In this document: positions 44,595-57,180 of the stretch, one piece after another
How the letters are laid out: every line of letters starts with the position of its first letter
How positions within the stretch are numbered: position 1 is the stretch's first letter
Notes under the pieces: model-generated
What the model was told of the DNA's origin: nothing
Seen by the model: the letters and a program-made list of their open reading frames with translations, nothing else
The model's database searches: none
DNA from: Nymphaea colorata
Lineage: Eukaryota > Streptophyta > Magnoliopsida > Nymphaeales > Nymphaeaceae
Direction of reading: 5' to 3'
Length of the DNA stretch: 64,000 bases
Assembly: GCF_008831285.2 (NCBI RefSeq)
Contig: NC_045144.1
Span: 11,447,672-11,511,671 of the forward strand
Program-made: the position numbers and the translations under genes

Positions 44595-44775
44595 TAACTA
44601 CACCAGGCCACGTATGACTCCACCAAAGGCTCTAGGCCCAATCTCAATTTTCTGTACTTCCATGAATTTCATGGTCCTGACAATCAAAATAGGGTGCGTA
44701 TAAAATTTTAAAATAAAATTTGAATTCACACTGACAAATGCACATTTAAAATAAATAGCAAATTAAGTAGATTAC
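44595..44775 (-). repeat. Dispersed repeat A, copy 2 (inverted)
   Basis: Reverse complement of 35614-35785 with only scattered substitutions, for example CCCAATCTC for CCTAATCTC on aligned strands. The two copies enclose the aspartic protease 1 gene. Confidence 0.85.
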
Positions 44776-45663
44776 TTGTTTGATGATTGAATGCAGTGCG
44801 GAACCTTCAACAATATATATTTATTTGAATAATAGTGAAAATGAATCCATTATATAGACCATTCGTTTCTAATAAATGTTTATAACAACCGGAATCAGAA
44901 CCGAAACCCAAAGTGAAACAACCTGCAGGCTGTCGGTAAGATAAATCGGTATACTATATTTAAAAAAATAAGTGAAAAATAGAAAAGAAAACATCTTAAA
45001 AGTATTTAAAGATAAATAAATAACAACATGGGGCAACAGCCACTGGATAAAACAGGTTTGCCAAACAATTCAAATTGACATAAATTAATTCAGGGCAACT
45101 TTTATAAACACTGTTCTCAAATGCATGACATTTTAGTGGACCTCTTGCTTGTGGAGAAAACTCTTCTTTGTTACGGGTGAGTGGGAGTGAACCTGCCAGC
45201 TGCATGCATGAGGGGCAGAAGCTCTACTCATCCCCGTTACCCACCAGCATTTATGGTTCATTGAGAATAATGCTCATGGTATTGGAACTGACTACCTGAC
45301 TCTCAACAAACTCTTAACTCGACCAGTTATGCTACTCTTCTCGGAGTAACCTGATCTCTTTGTTTGACCCTATGAAAAAGAGTACATATAAGACTATTGA
45401 AGCTTACAACTTTCTGGAGGTAAAGCCTTTTGTTTAACCTGTGCTGACACTTTTAAATCCTCTTAGATGGAACTTGTTAAGAATAATATTCTGTTTTTTT
45501 TTTAAATATATATATAAAAGCACCATATTCTTATTTCAAGAAACGTAACTGCATTTCAATTAACAAAAAAATTAATCTTCTAATGAATTAAGCGCAGAGC
45601 AGGTACTATATGTTCCGAATTTTAGCTACACATGCACTCGTTTAATATTCTTCAGTGATCCCA

Positions 45664-45811
45664 AAATCTGTTCCAAACATGTGTCAGCAACTTGAAAATA
45701 TGTCGTTGTGTACTAAATCCATCCCATACATGTGTCAGGGACTCAAGAATATGTCGCTGTGTACTAAATCCGTTCCAAACATGTGTAAGGGACTCAAAAA
45801 TATGTTGCTAG
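45664..45811 (+). repeat. 51-bp minisatellite, 2.9 copies
   Basis: AAATC[T/C][G/A]TTCCAAACATGTGT units begin at 45664, 45715 and 45766, exactly 51 bases apart, so the reading frame is preserved through the array (MCQ..LENMSLCTKS). The frame is short and unrecognised. Confidence 0.9.
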
Positions 45812-45879
45812 CCAGTACACTGTGCAAGCTACAACAACCATCATTATTGATGGAGGGTTAGCATTGTTAGTTGCAAAGT

Positions 45880-46190
45880 TAAAAGACATTGTGAAGTTAA
45901 GCGACTTATATGACCGTCACAGAACACATTGTGTTATGGGATGGAAAATTCCATCGTCACAGTTACAATAAGGTGTAGGCACATTCCATGGTCATTATGC
46001 TAACTTAAAGCAACTAATGTCGCAACAAACACAACTAAGACATGGAGGCCATTTTCATCGGTAATCGTTTGTGCAACGGGACTTGTGTTGGTAGAGTTTT
46101 GACCGTCGTGATTACTTATTAGCGACAGAATTGCCAGTATTAGCGACAGTCTAGTTAAAGCCATAGTTAGTGTTTATACTCACTCAGACA
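45880..46190. repeat. Possible CACTA-type subterminal repeat region
   Basis: Short motifs such as GACCGTC, TTAGCGACAG (twice, near 46120 and 46139) and CATCGTCACAG recur in both orientations, as in subterminal regions of plant CACTA transposons. No CACTA end or transposase seen, so this is tentative. Confidence 0.3.
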
Positions 46191-46371
46191 TATCTAAGTT
46201 AAGCTTTAAACTTAAACGGAGGGGAAAACATCTTTAAAACAAGATACATATATTTATTCAACATGAAAAAGTAACACCATCAACCACATGACAATCAGGA
46301 CATAAAACATAAGCAGCGTCCAATGCTGCCAATTATAGACTAGTATAGAGAACCACATAGATCATCACGAA

Positions 46372-46373
<2 letters not shown>

Positions 46374-46430
<57 letters not shown>
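46374..46430. repeat. Poly-A / TA microsatellite
   Basis: About 19 A followed by about 19 TA dinucleotides, directly beside the 3' end of the aspartic protease 2 pseudogene. Confidence 0.95.
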
Positions 46431-46432
<2 letters not shown>

Positions 46433-46435
46433 ACT

Positions 46436-48325
46436 TTAGCCCTGAGTACATTCAATTGGTGCAAAAGAAAGCAGCCCCTTCCCCAAATCATATTTCACAT
46501 GCATGTTCTGCTGGAAAACATTCCCGAAAATGGCTAAGCTAGCCGTCGCACTTCTATACATCCAAAAGATATTTGAAGGTGGCAACTTCATGTCTGCATT
46601 GGTGGAATGAAAGGTCATCTCCAGCAATCCTTAATATGGATCACCAGTATTCTCTACATTATAACACAAATAATCTTGGTTAGGATGATAGAATCTTTTA
46701 TGGTTTGTGACTTTAGCCACCGTGTTTGCCACTTGGTCATACACATCTTTGGCAAGATAGTCAGTGTGGTACCCGAGTCTATCATGATTGATCCAGCATA
46801 TCCCAACCATGTTGCTGTCTGTGCACCTCCAAACTATATGTTGAGTCTGTTGTTCCCCACATTTATGTAATCTAGTGTGAGTGTATAGAAAGTGCCTTGA
46901 GCTGCATTTGCTTTCATTGGCGTCTGTTGAACCTCTTGGGTTCCGAAGAACTCTACCTCCTCACAGAATTTGATCTACTCAATGACATTATTTTTCTTGC
47001 TATGGAGAGGAAGACTGTAAGCAAATTTATGGTTAATAAAGAAGCCGATGTGACTAACAAGTGAAAGAGATCCTGGCCTTAGGCCAACAAGACTAGGATC
47101 GACAAGATTTTCGAAATCAACACTATTTTCTTTATGAATGCAACCAAAGGCGATTGTCGGAAGCTTGATGGTGCCATCAGTGCCATCCTCAAACCAAAAT
47201 CTTTTGAGAGCAAGGGACCCTTCTACAACAGATCCATCACCATATGAGGACTTGACGCTACGAAGTTGGTTGTCATCACAAGCGGACCAGAAGCTAGTGG
47301 TGCATCTCAGGTTATGGTATGTGGAAGACTGAATTGGCTTTAATGTGGAGTTCATTTGGCAGGTAAAGTTGTAGTAAGGAACACACAATGTCCATATGAG
47401 GTTGCTGCCAGTATCGATCATGACCCATAGGATTGGACTTCTAGTGAAGTTGCTGCTTCGATAACTTGAAACAACTGCCTACCAGCCTATTCTCTCATAG
47501 ATTTAAGTATATAGGTTGTATGGTGGGATTTGATAAGAAATAGTTGGACATACGGCCAACTTTCTTTTTAAAATTTTTGTCTTGTCATACAGGCGGAAGT
47601 TTTCCAAAACATTTCAACCAGGTTGATTGGAGGATGTCAACGCTTGTCGGCAGTTTCATCTGTTTAGCGGACCCCAACACATTTCACAAGTTGACCAGAT
47701 AGTCCTCCTCAACTCAATTAAACATGAAAACAAAGAGAATAATCGTAGCAATTGAATCTTGATTGGACCCTTAGATAGCTGGACACAAGTTTCAATCAAT
47801 TTTTGTTACTTTTCACAAGATAGAGTTGCCAGATCAACTCGTTTCTAAACTTTTTACGACACAAGTTTCCATTTCTTTCTTTCTTTTCATGCATCAAGTT
47901 CCACTGTGATAACCCAGATGAACGTTTCTAGGATCAATGGGCTTTAAGTTCTAAACTTCTAAGTTATCGGGGTATTTCCTTGAAATCTGGAATTTGCCAG
48001 ATATTTCCAGATTTTAACGGTCAGGCATTGGAATTAGTTCATCCGGTCAGTCTTCATGAGAATACACGTGGATGGTCGTTTTGTTGGTGTTGGCATAACC
48101 TGAAGCCAATCGGGAGCTCAACTTGAAGCGTAGAGCTGCGCTGCTCAGTGCGTTGAACTGGAGTGGATGAAGGATCATAGAGATGAGAGAGAGGCAAGTC
48201 TTGGTGAATGATGTCTATCGAGAAGCCTGGATTTTTGGTTAACATTGACAGTGTTAGTGAAGATGTTGGTAGGAAAGTTTGATAGTGCAACTGGGAGAAG
48301 TTACAGGAGGAGGATCATGAAGGAG
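46436..48325 (-). pseudogene. Nepenthesin-type aspartic protease 2, heavily decayed
   Basis: A minus-strand paralogue of the gene at 40621. From right to left: pro-segment (48240-48100, PGFSIDIIHQDLPLSHLYDP), about 600 bp of unrelated or decayed DNA (47440-48050), first active site in canonical form (MIDTGSNLIWTLC, 47420), flap SSYGDGSVVEG (about 47240), a second active site recoverable only in a shifted frame near 46790 (IDSGTTLT), and C-terminus NMHVKYDLGKGLLSFAPIEC with a stop at 46436. Several frameshifts and stops separate these blocks. Its DTGS is intact where paralogue 1 has DTAS. Convergent orientation, about 4.5 kb between the two 3' ends. Confidence 0.85.
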
Positions 48326-48384
48326 GAGAGGAAGGTGGTATGGCAACTGTTAATCATAGATCTACAAAGAAAAACTCCTTGTAT

Positions 48385-48396
48385 TTATAAAGGAGA
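48385..48396 (-). promoter_or_regulatory. TATA box of aspartic protease 2
   Basis: Minus strand TTTATAAATACA about 65 bases upstream of the decayed coding start. It corresponds to the TATAAATA of paralogue 1, so the duplicated unit included the promoter. Confidence 0.6.
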
Positions 48397-48699
48397 TCAT
48401 GAGGTAGGTTGTGACTAAGGGTTTGGATTTAAATACAAATGGTGGGGAAAAGAAGCACATGGTCAAAGTGAGTAGCATGTGGATTGTTCCACATGTAACA
48501 GTTCTTGGTCAAGGAGAAGATGTGGTTATCACGTGAAGGAGCAGAGAAAGGGAACAACATGACCCCTAGGTTAGAGTTAGGAAAATGTTCATGAACATCA
48601 CTTTATCATGGGTGGTGGAGGCTCTCGCCCATCCTTAGAGATGATGGATCATGAAAAGTCACCTATTGATCAAGGATTCCAGTCAGTTCTATCAGCGTG

Positions 48700-49660
48700 A
48701 TGATTTTGGGTGTCGGTGGTAAAGAGCACTGGTGTTGTGGACCAAAATGAGTGGGAGGAGGCATTTGGATTACCAGATCTTGCAGTGTGTGAAATTGAGG
48801 GGAAGCAAATGATCAGACCTTTGAGATGGACTGCTATTGCAATTCTATTAGGCTGTAGCTCAAGATTTCATCTGAATTGGGTGGAAGTTTTTCACAATTT
48901 GTATCAGGTGAAAACAATTTTCACTCCTTCCTGACTCTTTTTTATCAAGGCTTCCTCAAGGAATATTTAAAGGAAGTTATGCAACAAAAAAAATGGCGTG
49001 TTCGTGATAGGTTTTTGGTCTCTAGCAAGTGGAAGTCAGGAATGCCGCTCCGACTTCAAGCTGCCACGAGAACCCCTCTAGGGATTCCTCTACCGAAGTT
49101 GCCTCCTTATATGCAGAACTGCAAGGTGTTAGCTGGTGTCGTTAAGGTTCTGGGTAGTTTTTTTGTAGATGCTGATGGCTTCACTTATGGGTTCGATTTG
49201 TATACTTGATGGTGATAAAGTTCTTGAATAAATGGTGGAAGATGAAACAAAAATTTGTTTCTGTACCTTATGTGGGGTTTCATTACATTCCACAAGACAT
49301 CGTCTCACTCGTATGAGGGAGGGAAAAGTGAATACTAAACCCTCAAATGGATGTACTCAGGCCATTGTTGCTAATAGAAGGTGGAATCTAGGCTCTAAGC
49401 AATGCAAGCTATCTAATATTAAATGAAAACAATTTGTGCCTCTTGAAAACGATCCTATTGAAGACCTATGATCTATGGGCCACGAGTGTCAAGGGATTAT
49501 CTCATATCAAATGGTGATGGAATCTTCTTCATTGAAGGTTAACCATGGTAAAACTATTGCTGAGTCCTGCCATGAGACCAATAAGAAAGCCACAAAAGTT
49601 GAGGAGGAATTTTTTCCTGGATTTGGCTGTTTGAACTCCACTAAGACTGTACTAAGGGCC
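48700..49660 (+). pseudogene. LINE ORF1 remnant (DUF4283-like and zinc knuckle)
   Basis: WKSGMPLRLQAATRTPLGIP then LPKLPPYMQNCKVLAGVVKV and FVDADG correspond to the nucleic-acid binding part of plant LINE ORF1 (the element PVWVRLP...G...VD). Further on FCTLCGVSLHSTRHRL looks like a decayed CCHC knuckle. Frames shift between blocks. Confidence 0.6.
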
Positions 49661-49926
49661 TGAAAACAAAAAGATAAAAGGTCTTCCTCTCCTATGAATA
49701 TTAATTTGAACAAAAAAGAGCTCTCCATTCCAAAGAAGTTAACAATTTTAAGAAGAAGGGTTGTGGGACAACATTTTTTAAGGCTATATAAAGTTCCGTC
49801 CTGAAAGAAAGGAAGTTGGTGCAACATGATCCATTCATGGATATCCAAGGAGCAGAGGATTTCCATAACAAAGAGAATGTTCTCCTGTAGGAAAAGGATC
49901 GTAGAGGAGTTGCCAATTGCCATCAA

Positions 49927-50560
49927 ATGAAGTTAATAGTTGGAATGTTAGAGGCCTTGGTACTCTAACAACCTAGAAAGATTTTGGCAATTGGGTGATA
50001 TGTCATCAACTTGGGATCATTTTCATGTTTCGATATCATGTTGAATGCGGAGAACTTCAAATCCTTTTGCAATCACTATGAAGAGTTTTTTTTTTTAATC
50101 TAATATTGATACGAATCTTAATGAGGCCATAATTGTGTGTAGTTAGAGACAGGCTGATTTTAGATTGACTAGTTGCAAATTTAATAAATTTTGGATGGAT
50201 TGTTTGTATACTCATAAAGCTTTAAATCTCAACTTTGATACAATAGGGGTGTATCTTCACCCTCACTCTAGAATTCGCAAAGACCAATTGGTTATGTTAA
50301 ATATCATTATTGCCAATAAACAAATGTTAGTATTATAATGAAAGATTTTAATTCAACTTATAAGGAGTCGGAAAAATGGGCCTGCCCCTGCTTGACAAGC
50401 TTGTTTAGCATTCAATGGTTTCATTCAAGATGTTGGACTAAGAGAGATTGTGGACAGAAACAGAGCATTCACTTGAACCAATCTCTGCGCCCTGACAGCA
50501 CTGGTTCAAAGCAAATTAGATAGATTTTTGAGCAAGTTGAAAATTGTGGGCAACTTTTGG
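49927..50560 (+). pseudogene. LINE ORF2 endonuclease remnant
   Basis: Begins with SWNVRGLG (49938-49961), the hallmark start of the APE-type endonuclease of plant LINEs. Later come a decayed MKDFNSTYKESEKW (the GDFN block), then IQDVGLREIVDRNRAFT-stop-TN and SKLDRFL, corresponding to the PLxGxxFTWxN and SxLDRFL blocks. Several stops are present. Confidence 0.75.
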
Positions 50561-50949
50561 TAGAACCGAGAAGTTGTTTAGACCACTCAGCACTTCTCTT
50601 TTACATGTAAATTAAATATCTTTAAAACCGCATGCAAGAGAAGATGAAGATTTAAATAGTTCCTTTATTGAGAGTGTCAACCTAGTTGTAAGGTCATTAT
50701 TACAAGAGCATGGAGAGTGGAGTGTAGAGGATGTGCAGTGCTTAAACTTCTCGCAAAATAGAATAGAGTATGACCATGCCTAAGTAATTGGAGTATGTAT
50801 AGAACCAAGAAAGTTGATACCAGAATTAACGTACTTCAAAAGGATTTTATTGGAATTTATAAGAAGCAAGATATTGACTCTCATAACTGCTCCACTTCTG
50901 AAAATCATATTAGATGTTTTCTTGCGGATGCTCTTAGAGATAAAGCCAT

Positions 50950-53730
50950 GTACTAGAAAAAGAGAGTAAGGGTATCATGGCGAAAAAATGGGGATAATAA
51001 CAGCAAATGTTTTCACGCTATTTTCAAGGAAGGTAAAAAAAAAAAAAGACTCTTGCACATGAAGACAGATGATGGGGAGTTTTATGAGGAGCATCCAATT
51101 CTTTCAGCATGTACTTCTCATTTTTAAAGATTTTTTACCCGTGACAACTCAACAAGAATGATTATGGATCAGCTTGCTGTAGGTCACAGCGTATTTATAA
51201 AAGAAAACTTAATGTTGTTAAGTCCCATTTCAGATGAGGAAGTGAAATAGCTGTTATGGGTGCCAACTCCAATAGCGCACCAGGTCTGAATGGGTTTCTG
51301 AAATTGTTCCTTCAAAAAAGTCAGGACACGTTAAGGACTAATATCACTGTTGCCACTAGAGATTTTTTTTTTTTTTAGAAAGGAAAGCTTATTAAGGAAC
51401 TAGGCAGAAGTCATATAATCATAATTCTTAAATTTGATTCAGCTGTGCACATTTCCAATTTCAGACACATTGTTCTTGAGAATAGTGTACTGAAATTTAT
51501 TTTCAGAATCATGGTTTCAAGAATGAAGAAGGCACTAAAGTGGGCCATTTCCAACATGCAAGGTGGTTTTTTGAAAGATAGAAACATCCATCAATGTCTT
51601 CTTCTTGTGCTTGAGATGGTATTCACAATGTCTAAAGCTAGATCAAGTAGCTTATGTTGAAGATAGACCTATCAAAAGCATATGACAGGGTCAATTGGAC
51701 TTTCTTACAAGCTGCCATCTTGCAATTAGGATTTCATCTTATTTGGACTTAAAAGTAATGACAGTAGTTAAAAATGATTTCTGTGCTCTTGGGATTAATG
51801 ACCATCAAGGTGAACACTTTGGATCTTCTCATGGTCTGCAATAAGGATACCTTTATCTTCATTTTTATTCCTCATTGTCATGAAAATCTTTTCACATACC
51901 TTGCAAGCTACAATTCAAAGAAGAATGATTGAAGTACTGCATATTCGAAGAGGCATAGAAGGAGTTTTTTCTACAATCTATGCTGATGACGTCTTGCTTT
52001 TCTTAGCTTTCAAGAATGGCTTTCTTTATCTACAATTTTTTTTTCTGTTTGAACTCCAAGCTGGAATGATGATTAACCTTCAAAAATCAGCATTCTACTT
52101 TTTCAATATGGGCAAAGCAAGATTGCAAGTATTTGTAATCAGTTCGGCGAGAGCCTAGGACAGTTTCCTACTCGATATTTGGGTCTTACTCCTAAGCCAA
52201 CGAATTTGAGAATGTTGGTATGTTTCTTATTCATTTAAAAATACAGAGTAAACTTAGTTTATGAAAAAGCATGCTACTTTCCCATGCAGTACGATCTACT
52301 TGATCAAATCAGTATTAGAAGCACTTCGTATTTACTGGATGTTGGTGTTCAAGTGCCCTCTTGGTGTCATTAAGAAAATGGAACAGATTATGTGCAGTTT
52401 TTTATAGGAAGAGTCAGATGGAGGGGATAAGCCTCATTTAATTGCCTGGAATGTCTTGGCTTTTCCTAAATAGGAAGGTGGGCTCGGCATTAGAAAACTT
52501 AAAGAGGTCAATGAAGCTATTCGGTTGTTTCTAGGATGTACATTAATTTTTCACCAGGGCATTTGGGACTCATTATGCATGAAAAAATATTTGAATAGGA
52601 AAAAGAACTTGGAATGTGGATATGGTTCCTATTATTTCTTCTCTTGGGCGGGATCTTAATCTGTTACTTGAAACGTGATGAATGGAGAGCTTGCTAAGTT
52701 CTACGGAGGATGTTTTTCTCAAGCAGATTCCATTGGATCTGCTTGAGAAGTAGAACCTTTCCTTCATAATACAACACCACATTGAGCTAAATCTATGGTG
52801 GCATGGGCAATGCATTGGAGATTGCCTTCAACTTAGGCTCATGCAAAGTGCAGATTTTATTTGTTCTAAAGAAAATCTTAAACCTGCAAAGCTCAGGAGC
52901 CAAGTTTGGAATCATTTAAAATTAAAGGAATGGTAGTTACATGGCACTGTAGATTGTGAAACGCAAAAGCATTACCTAGAGCTAACTGGCTTGTGTTTGT
53001 TTGTAGTTATTAACGTCTACCTGCTGATGCCAAACTTCAACATGTAGGGTCTTCCATTGTTTCTGTGTTTAAGTTGTGTGGAGGGCTTGTGAAGATTTAT
53101 CTCACTTTCTTTTCACATATACTAATGCTATGAACATTTAGCAATACATCTATTCATGGTTTGGAGTTGATAAATTCCATACATCAGACTTTTTCTCTGT
53201 CTGGAACTGGTGGTGGAAGAAGAGGTTCTCATGTAATGAATTCGGATGGTGTTGGCTTGCCTGCTTCAATATCACAATCTGGAAGCTATGGTGTTTCAAA
53301 AATCAGGTGGTGCATAAAAAGGTGGTTAAGCTAGCTGAGATTGCTAAAGGAAAGTTTGAACTCATGTTGTGAGGTATTCTATAAACAAGAATGAGGACAA
53401 TATGTAAAACAGGTGATAAATATCTAGCTGCAAACCATAATTTTCTATAATTTTTGGCACTGTCAGAGTAAAGATAAGTGGGGGCTGGAAGTGGTCACTA
53501 CATGTGTTGCAAATGTTTATAAAGTGGCTGGTTTACTATGGTTTAATGCCTCCCCAATCAGGAAAACCAGGTTGGTGGTACAAGGGTTTCTCTTCTCAAA
53601 CATGATCAGAATTATGGACTCTGTTCTTGTAGAGAGCATTCCTAAACACTGTCATGTTACTATAATCACAAACTGTCTTGCCTGTCAAGCTCTTAGTTCT
53701 CGTGTCAAGGAACTAAGAGAGTGACTCTGG
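50950..53730 (+). pseudogene. LINE ORF2 reverse transcriptase and C-terminal region remnant
   Basis: WRKNGDNNSKCFHAIFKEGK (linker) leads to SNFRHIVLENSVLKFIFRIM, ALKWAISNMQGGFLKDRNIH (the QxAFVxGRxI block), a frame-shifted SKAYDRVNW block near 51675, FLIVMKIFSHTLQATIQRRM and the catalytic YADDVLLF (51979). After it YLGLTPKP, TLIKSVLEALRIYW and GGLGIRKLKEVNEA match the downstream conserved blocks of plant LINE RTs. An insertion-like poly-T tract near 51365 and many stops interrupt it. Confidence 0.85.
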
Positions 53731-54171
53731 TTCATTGGTAGGCTCAATAGTGAGAAGGTATTCCGTGGTTAAAGATCACTTCTCTTTGGAGGCTATGTCC
53801 TTTGGAAACTCCTTTGTAGTTGACAAAGTAAAAAAAAAAAGAAAAAACGAAAGAAAAGCCAACATTAATGATATTGATTTAGGTCAGACAAATTCTGAAA
53901 AGTGCTGACCCTGACCATTGACAGTTTGCTGAGTGAGCAAGAGAGTGTTGAAACTTAGTTAGAGGCCAGTTCTTAATTGTGGTTTTTCTGTTGATTTTTT
54001 TTCTTTATATTATTTTTCATCATTAATGGAAGGAGAAACCCAGCCCGATTGCATCAGAATGGTTCTTTGTTCTTGAAAACGGTAATATTCAAAAAGATAT
54101 TGTTCTTAGGAAAATAAGGTTCCTAGTGATAAATATAATTATAAATACAGATAAATATATATTAAATAAAC

Positions 54172-54196
54172 AAATATATATATATATATATATATA
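54172..54196. repeat. TA microsatellite
   Basis: TA dinucleotide run shortly after the LINE 3' end. Confidence 0.9.
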
Positions 54197-54374
54197 TTCA
54201 TTTTAATCTTCTGGATGTTGGACGACTAATAGATTTAAAATATGTCACTGATAAACCCATAAACCATTAAAAAAAGTGCCATAAATAGGCATTATTTGAT
54301 ACTGTTGCTAATACAGCTGCATCCTTTAGTGACCGATCTTTATTTTTAGTAATAAGACAAGATCTAAGAAATGA

Positions 54375-54412
54375 CAAATTTGAATGTGTGTGTGTGTGTG
54401 GATTCAAATTTG
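54375..54412. repeat. Hairpin with TG loop
   Basis: CAAATTTGAAT, a TG run, then ATTCAAATTTG: perfect 11-bp inverted arms around a 16-base loop. Confidence 0.8.
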
Positions 54413-56262
54413 ATGGATGCTAGATATTGTCATATAGCTCAAAATAAAACATTATTTGCTAAAATATAGACACTATAGGGGTATTAGCAACCTTTTATGG
54501 TTTGTGGTAGTGTGTTTTTATAATAGTTTATCGTGATGCATCACCCAAAAATATTAATTAGCTGACAAGTAAGTTCTCAATGATGGCAAACCTCTCAGAC
54601 ACAAGATCAGTGGGAACTTCGTAGCAAAAGTCCTCTATATATGCTGCCAAAACACTATGACTTGACTCTAAGGGTAGTCACTGGGCCAGGCACCAGATGG
54701 ACAATTGAGACCATTTGACCTACTCGCCAAATAAAAAAACTTGCTGGGATAGCTGGCCTGGGTTGGGTATTGGGGGCTTGACTTGGCCCAAATACATACC
54801 TTTATACTTTTTTTTTTCACATTCTTTGGCATGATGTCAGTAGTCGACTCCCATACAAACTCTTGACATATTTCTAGTGGTTTCCAAAAAATTAGAAAAT
54901 GAAAGTGAAGAGTTTCAAATAAGGATAGATATCAGGTTGAGTACAAGATAAACATAAAGTTGATGGTCAGGCCCTGGCCCAATAAGTAAACACAATAGGC
55001 CTGGACTGCCAATAAAGGCTTTGGGTCTGCCCAAGCACAGCTTTGTCAAGCCTTGGTCTAGCCTAATGTTATTCCAGATCCGGTTCACCCACATTCATTT
55101 AGGTGAGAGCCACTTTGCTCGGACCTAATCCAACTCTTTGACATCCCCAGGTTGGGTTAAACTGCAGATGCCCTCTTTGACCAACTCCAATGATGTCATT
55201 GATCGATTCCTCAACAATGCCGAACTGCAGATGCTGGACTGTAGATGGTCAGTGTGGGCCCGCAGTTTGAGAGTGAGATCAAGTTGGGAGCTACTTTGTC
55301 AATATTTTGGAAATTTCTCTGAATGAACTGTAAATTCAAGTAGAAACTGAAAGAAACCTGTAATGACATCTGCATCTTTTAAAATGGGTGATTGGCGATG
55401 AATTGGCTAAATCATGCTTCATTCTGAATCACTTGAATATAGATTGGCTGATTGCCTCAAGGCACATAGGGCAACTGGGCTGGAAGGCAGTTCATATCCA
55501 AGGAATTCAAGGATTGAATCATGTGGCCGCTGTCACATTCTAGTGTGTAATTTCTCTTGTCTGCAAACCATGGCAAGAACAATATTCGAGTTGAATGAAG
55601 TACAGTACGTCCACCTTGGTGGTTTTACGAAGAAGAGAGTTTCTTCTAAGTAAACATAAATAAATAAATAAATATTAGCCGATTCGTATAACACTTTGGA
55701 TCAACCCAAGCCAAGCCCCTACAATTCAAATCGGCTGCTTCCAACCAACTTTTACAAGAGAAAAACAGAATGTGAGAATATGAAGAATTAAAGTACCATT
55801 AAGGCGGATTGATAAGTATCACAATAGGCAACTCCTATTTATCAAGAATGATGCAGGAACATGTGGGCTTGTCTGGGAAATTGCCCACACAGGCACACAA
55901 AAATTACTAGTTTACTTGCTAAAGCTCCGTAGCTATTTTGCTGCTTAGCATATGGCATCCCTCAGCCACTGATTTTTCTGAAGGGCCTGCCTGTCAGCAC
56001 TGAATGTCCTGCTTCACCACCGATGAGTAACTGTGTTTTGGGGCAACCCATTCAAACTACAAATCGCTGAGGTTGGTTCTTTTCCTTTGGAAAAACTGTG
56101 GAGTCAATGGCCGCTAATCGTGTTTGACAAGTCCTGGATTTCTCAAAACGCAATCAGGGCAGGCCAGTCCAAGAAACTGGGCTTGATCCATCGACGTCCA
56201 GCCGTGCACTTCAGATGGCCGGACCCACCATGCAACTTCTTCTTGATTGATGTTTAATATTT
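54413..56262. other. Intergenic, no gene recognised
   Basis: Short frames at 55138-55653 and 56033-56257 show no recognised pattern. Composition is AT-rich with scattered GGCCCA-like motifs. Confidence 0.45.
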
Positions 56263-57180
56263 ATATGCTTCCTACTGAGGCATTCTTCTAGGTCATGCAT
56301 ACAGACCTCACGTCGGCTAACAATGCCGGATGCAATGGTTTAGGCTACTTGTCAAAGAAAGGAAAATGTGACCCATGGATGCAATGGAAATCTGACACAA
56401 GAATATTCCATGCATGTATCTCTCTCTAACAGCCCACATCGTCTGTTAATCTTTCCACCATCCTTAAGAGCTGTTTTAGAATAAAGAAACAAATCAGGCT
56501 AAATCAGGAAGAGAGAGAGAGGGAGAGAGAGAGAGAGAGAGAGAAAGGGTGGTGACAGTTGCTCATGAAGACGCAGTGAGTGGAGAGCGTTCAGCTGAGT
56601 TTGGGTAGAGTGAGTTGAGTGCCCGGTTAAGGGTACCCAACTCAAAACTACCCCAACCCATGTTTTTTCTCTGTATATAAAAAAAGAAACATTTTAAAAG
56701 AGTAGAAAAAAGTTATGAAAAGGTCAAAAAAGTCTAAAATAAACATTTCTTTATTAAAAAAATTGAACATATCAAAACCCCAGCTTTTTTTCACTGCATA
56801 CTTGTGCGTTCGTATGTGCAACACAACTCAATCTCATATCGGGGCTTCGGGTCTGCAGGCGGTGGAGAGAAGAAACTGCACTTTGGCCACCATCATTGTC
56901 ATGGGATATCGCTTCTTGATTCCTCAATCGATGCGATGCTGTGGATGAGATATCACTTTAAAAAATCTGGAATTGGATCTCGAATTGATGGNNNNNNNNN
57001 NNNNNNNNNNNNNNNNNNNNNNNNNNNNNNNNNNNNNNNNNNNNNNNNNNNNNNNNNNNNNNNNNNNNNNNNNNNNNNNNNNNNNNNNNNNACTTTTCTT
57101 GAATCCCAGGAAATGACTTTTCTTAAACGACGATGACATGCTTTCAGTTTCCAGTCGACCTGGTCAGATCGAGAGCAATG
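56263..57180 (+). repeat. Left arm of a large inverted repeat (interrupted by gap)
   Basis: Blocks ATTCTTCTAGGTCATGCATA, TTTAGGCTACTTGTCAAAGA, TGACAGTTGCTCATGA, ACATTTTAAAAGAGTAG and GCCACCATCATTGTCATGGG occur in this order here and, reverse-complemented, in the matching order at 62390-63306. It contains a GA microsatellite (about 56512-56543). The last part, after the N run, carries CAGTCGACCTGGTCAGATCG related to repeat D at 44144. Confidence 0.75.
56992..57091. other. Assembly gap (100 N)
   Basis: Exactly 100 N, gap of unknown true size, lying inside the left arm of the inverted repeat. Such repeats commonly break assemblies. Confidence 0.99.

Larger units (their letters stand above)
48700..54060 (+). 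mobile_element. LINE-1 type retrotransposon, full-length but dead
   Basis: Plant L1 LINE in sense orientation: ORF1-like region (48700-49660), endonuclease (49927-50560), linker and reverse transcriptase (50950-52170) and C-terminal region (52170-53730), in the order of known plant L1 elements. All frames contain multiple stops. The 5' end is placed where ORF1 similarity starts and the 3' end near 54060 by loss of family-like sequence; no clear poly-A tail or target duplication was identified. Confidence 0.8.

Noticed and set aside
45664-45811. CRISPR-like array
   Set aside because: Units are contiguous with no unique spacers, and the genome is a plant; it is a minisatellite.
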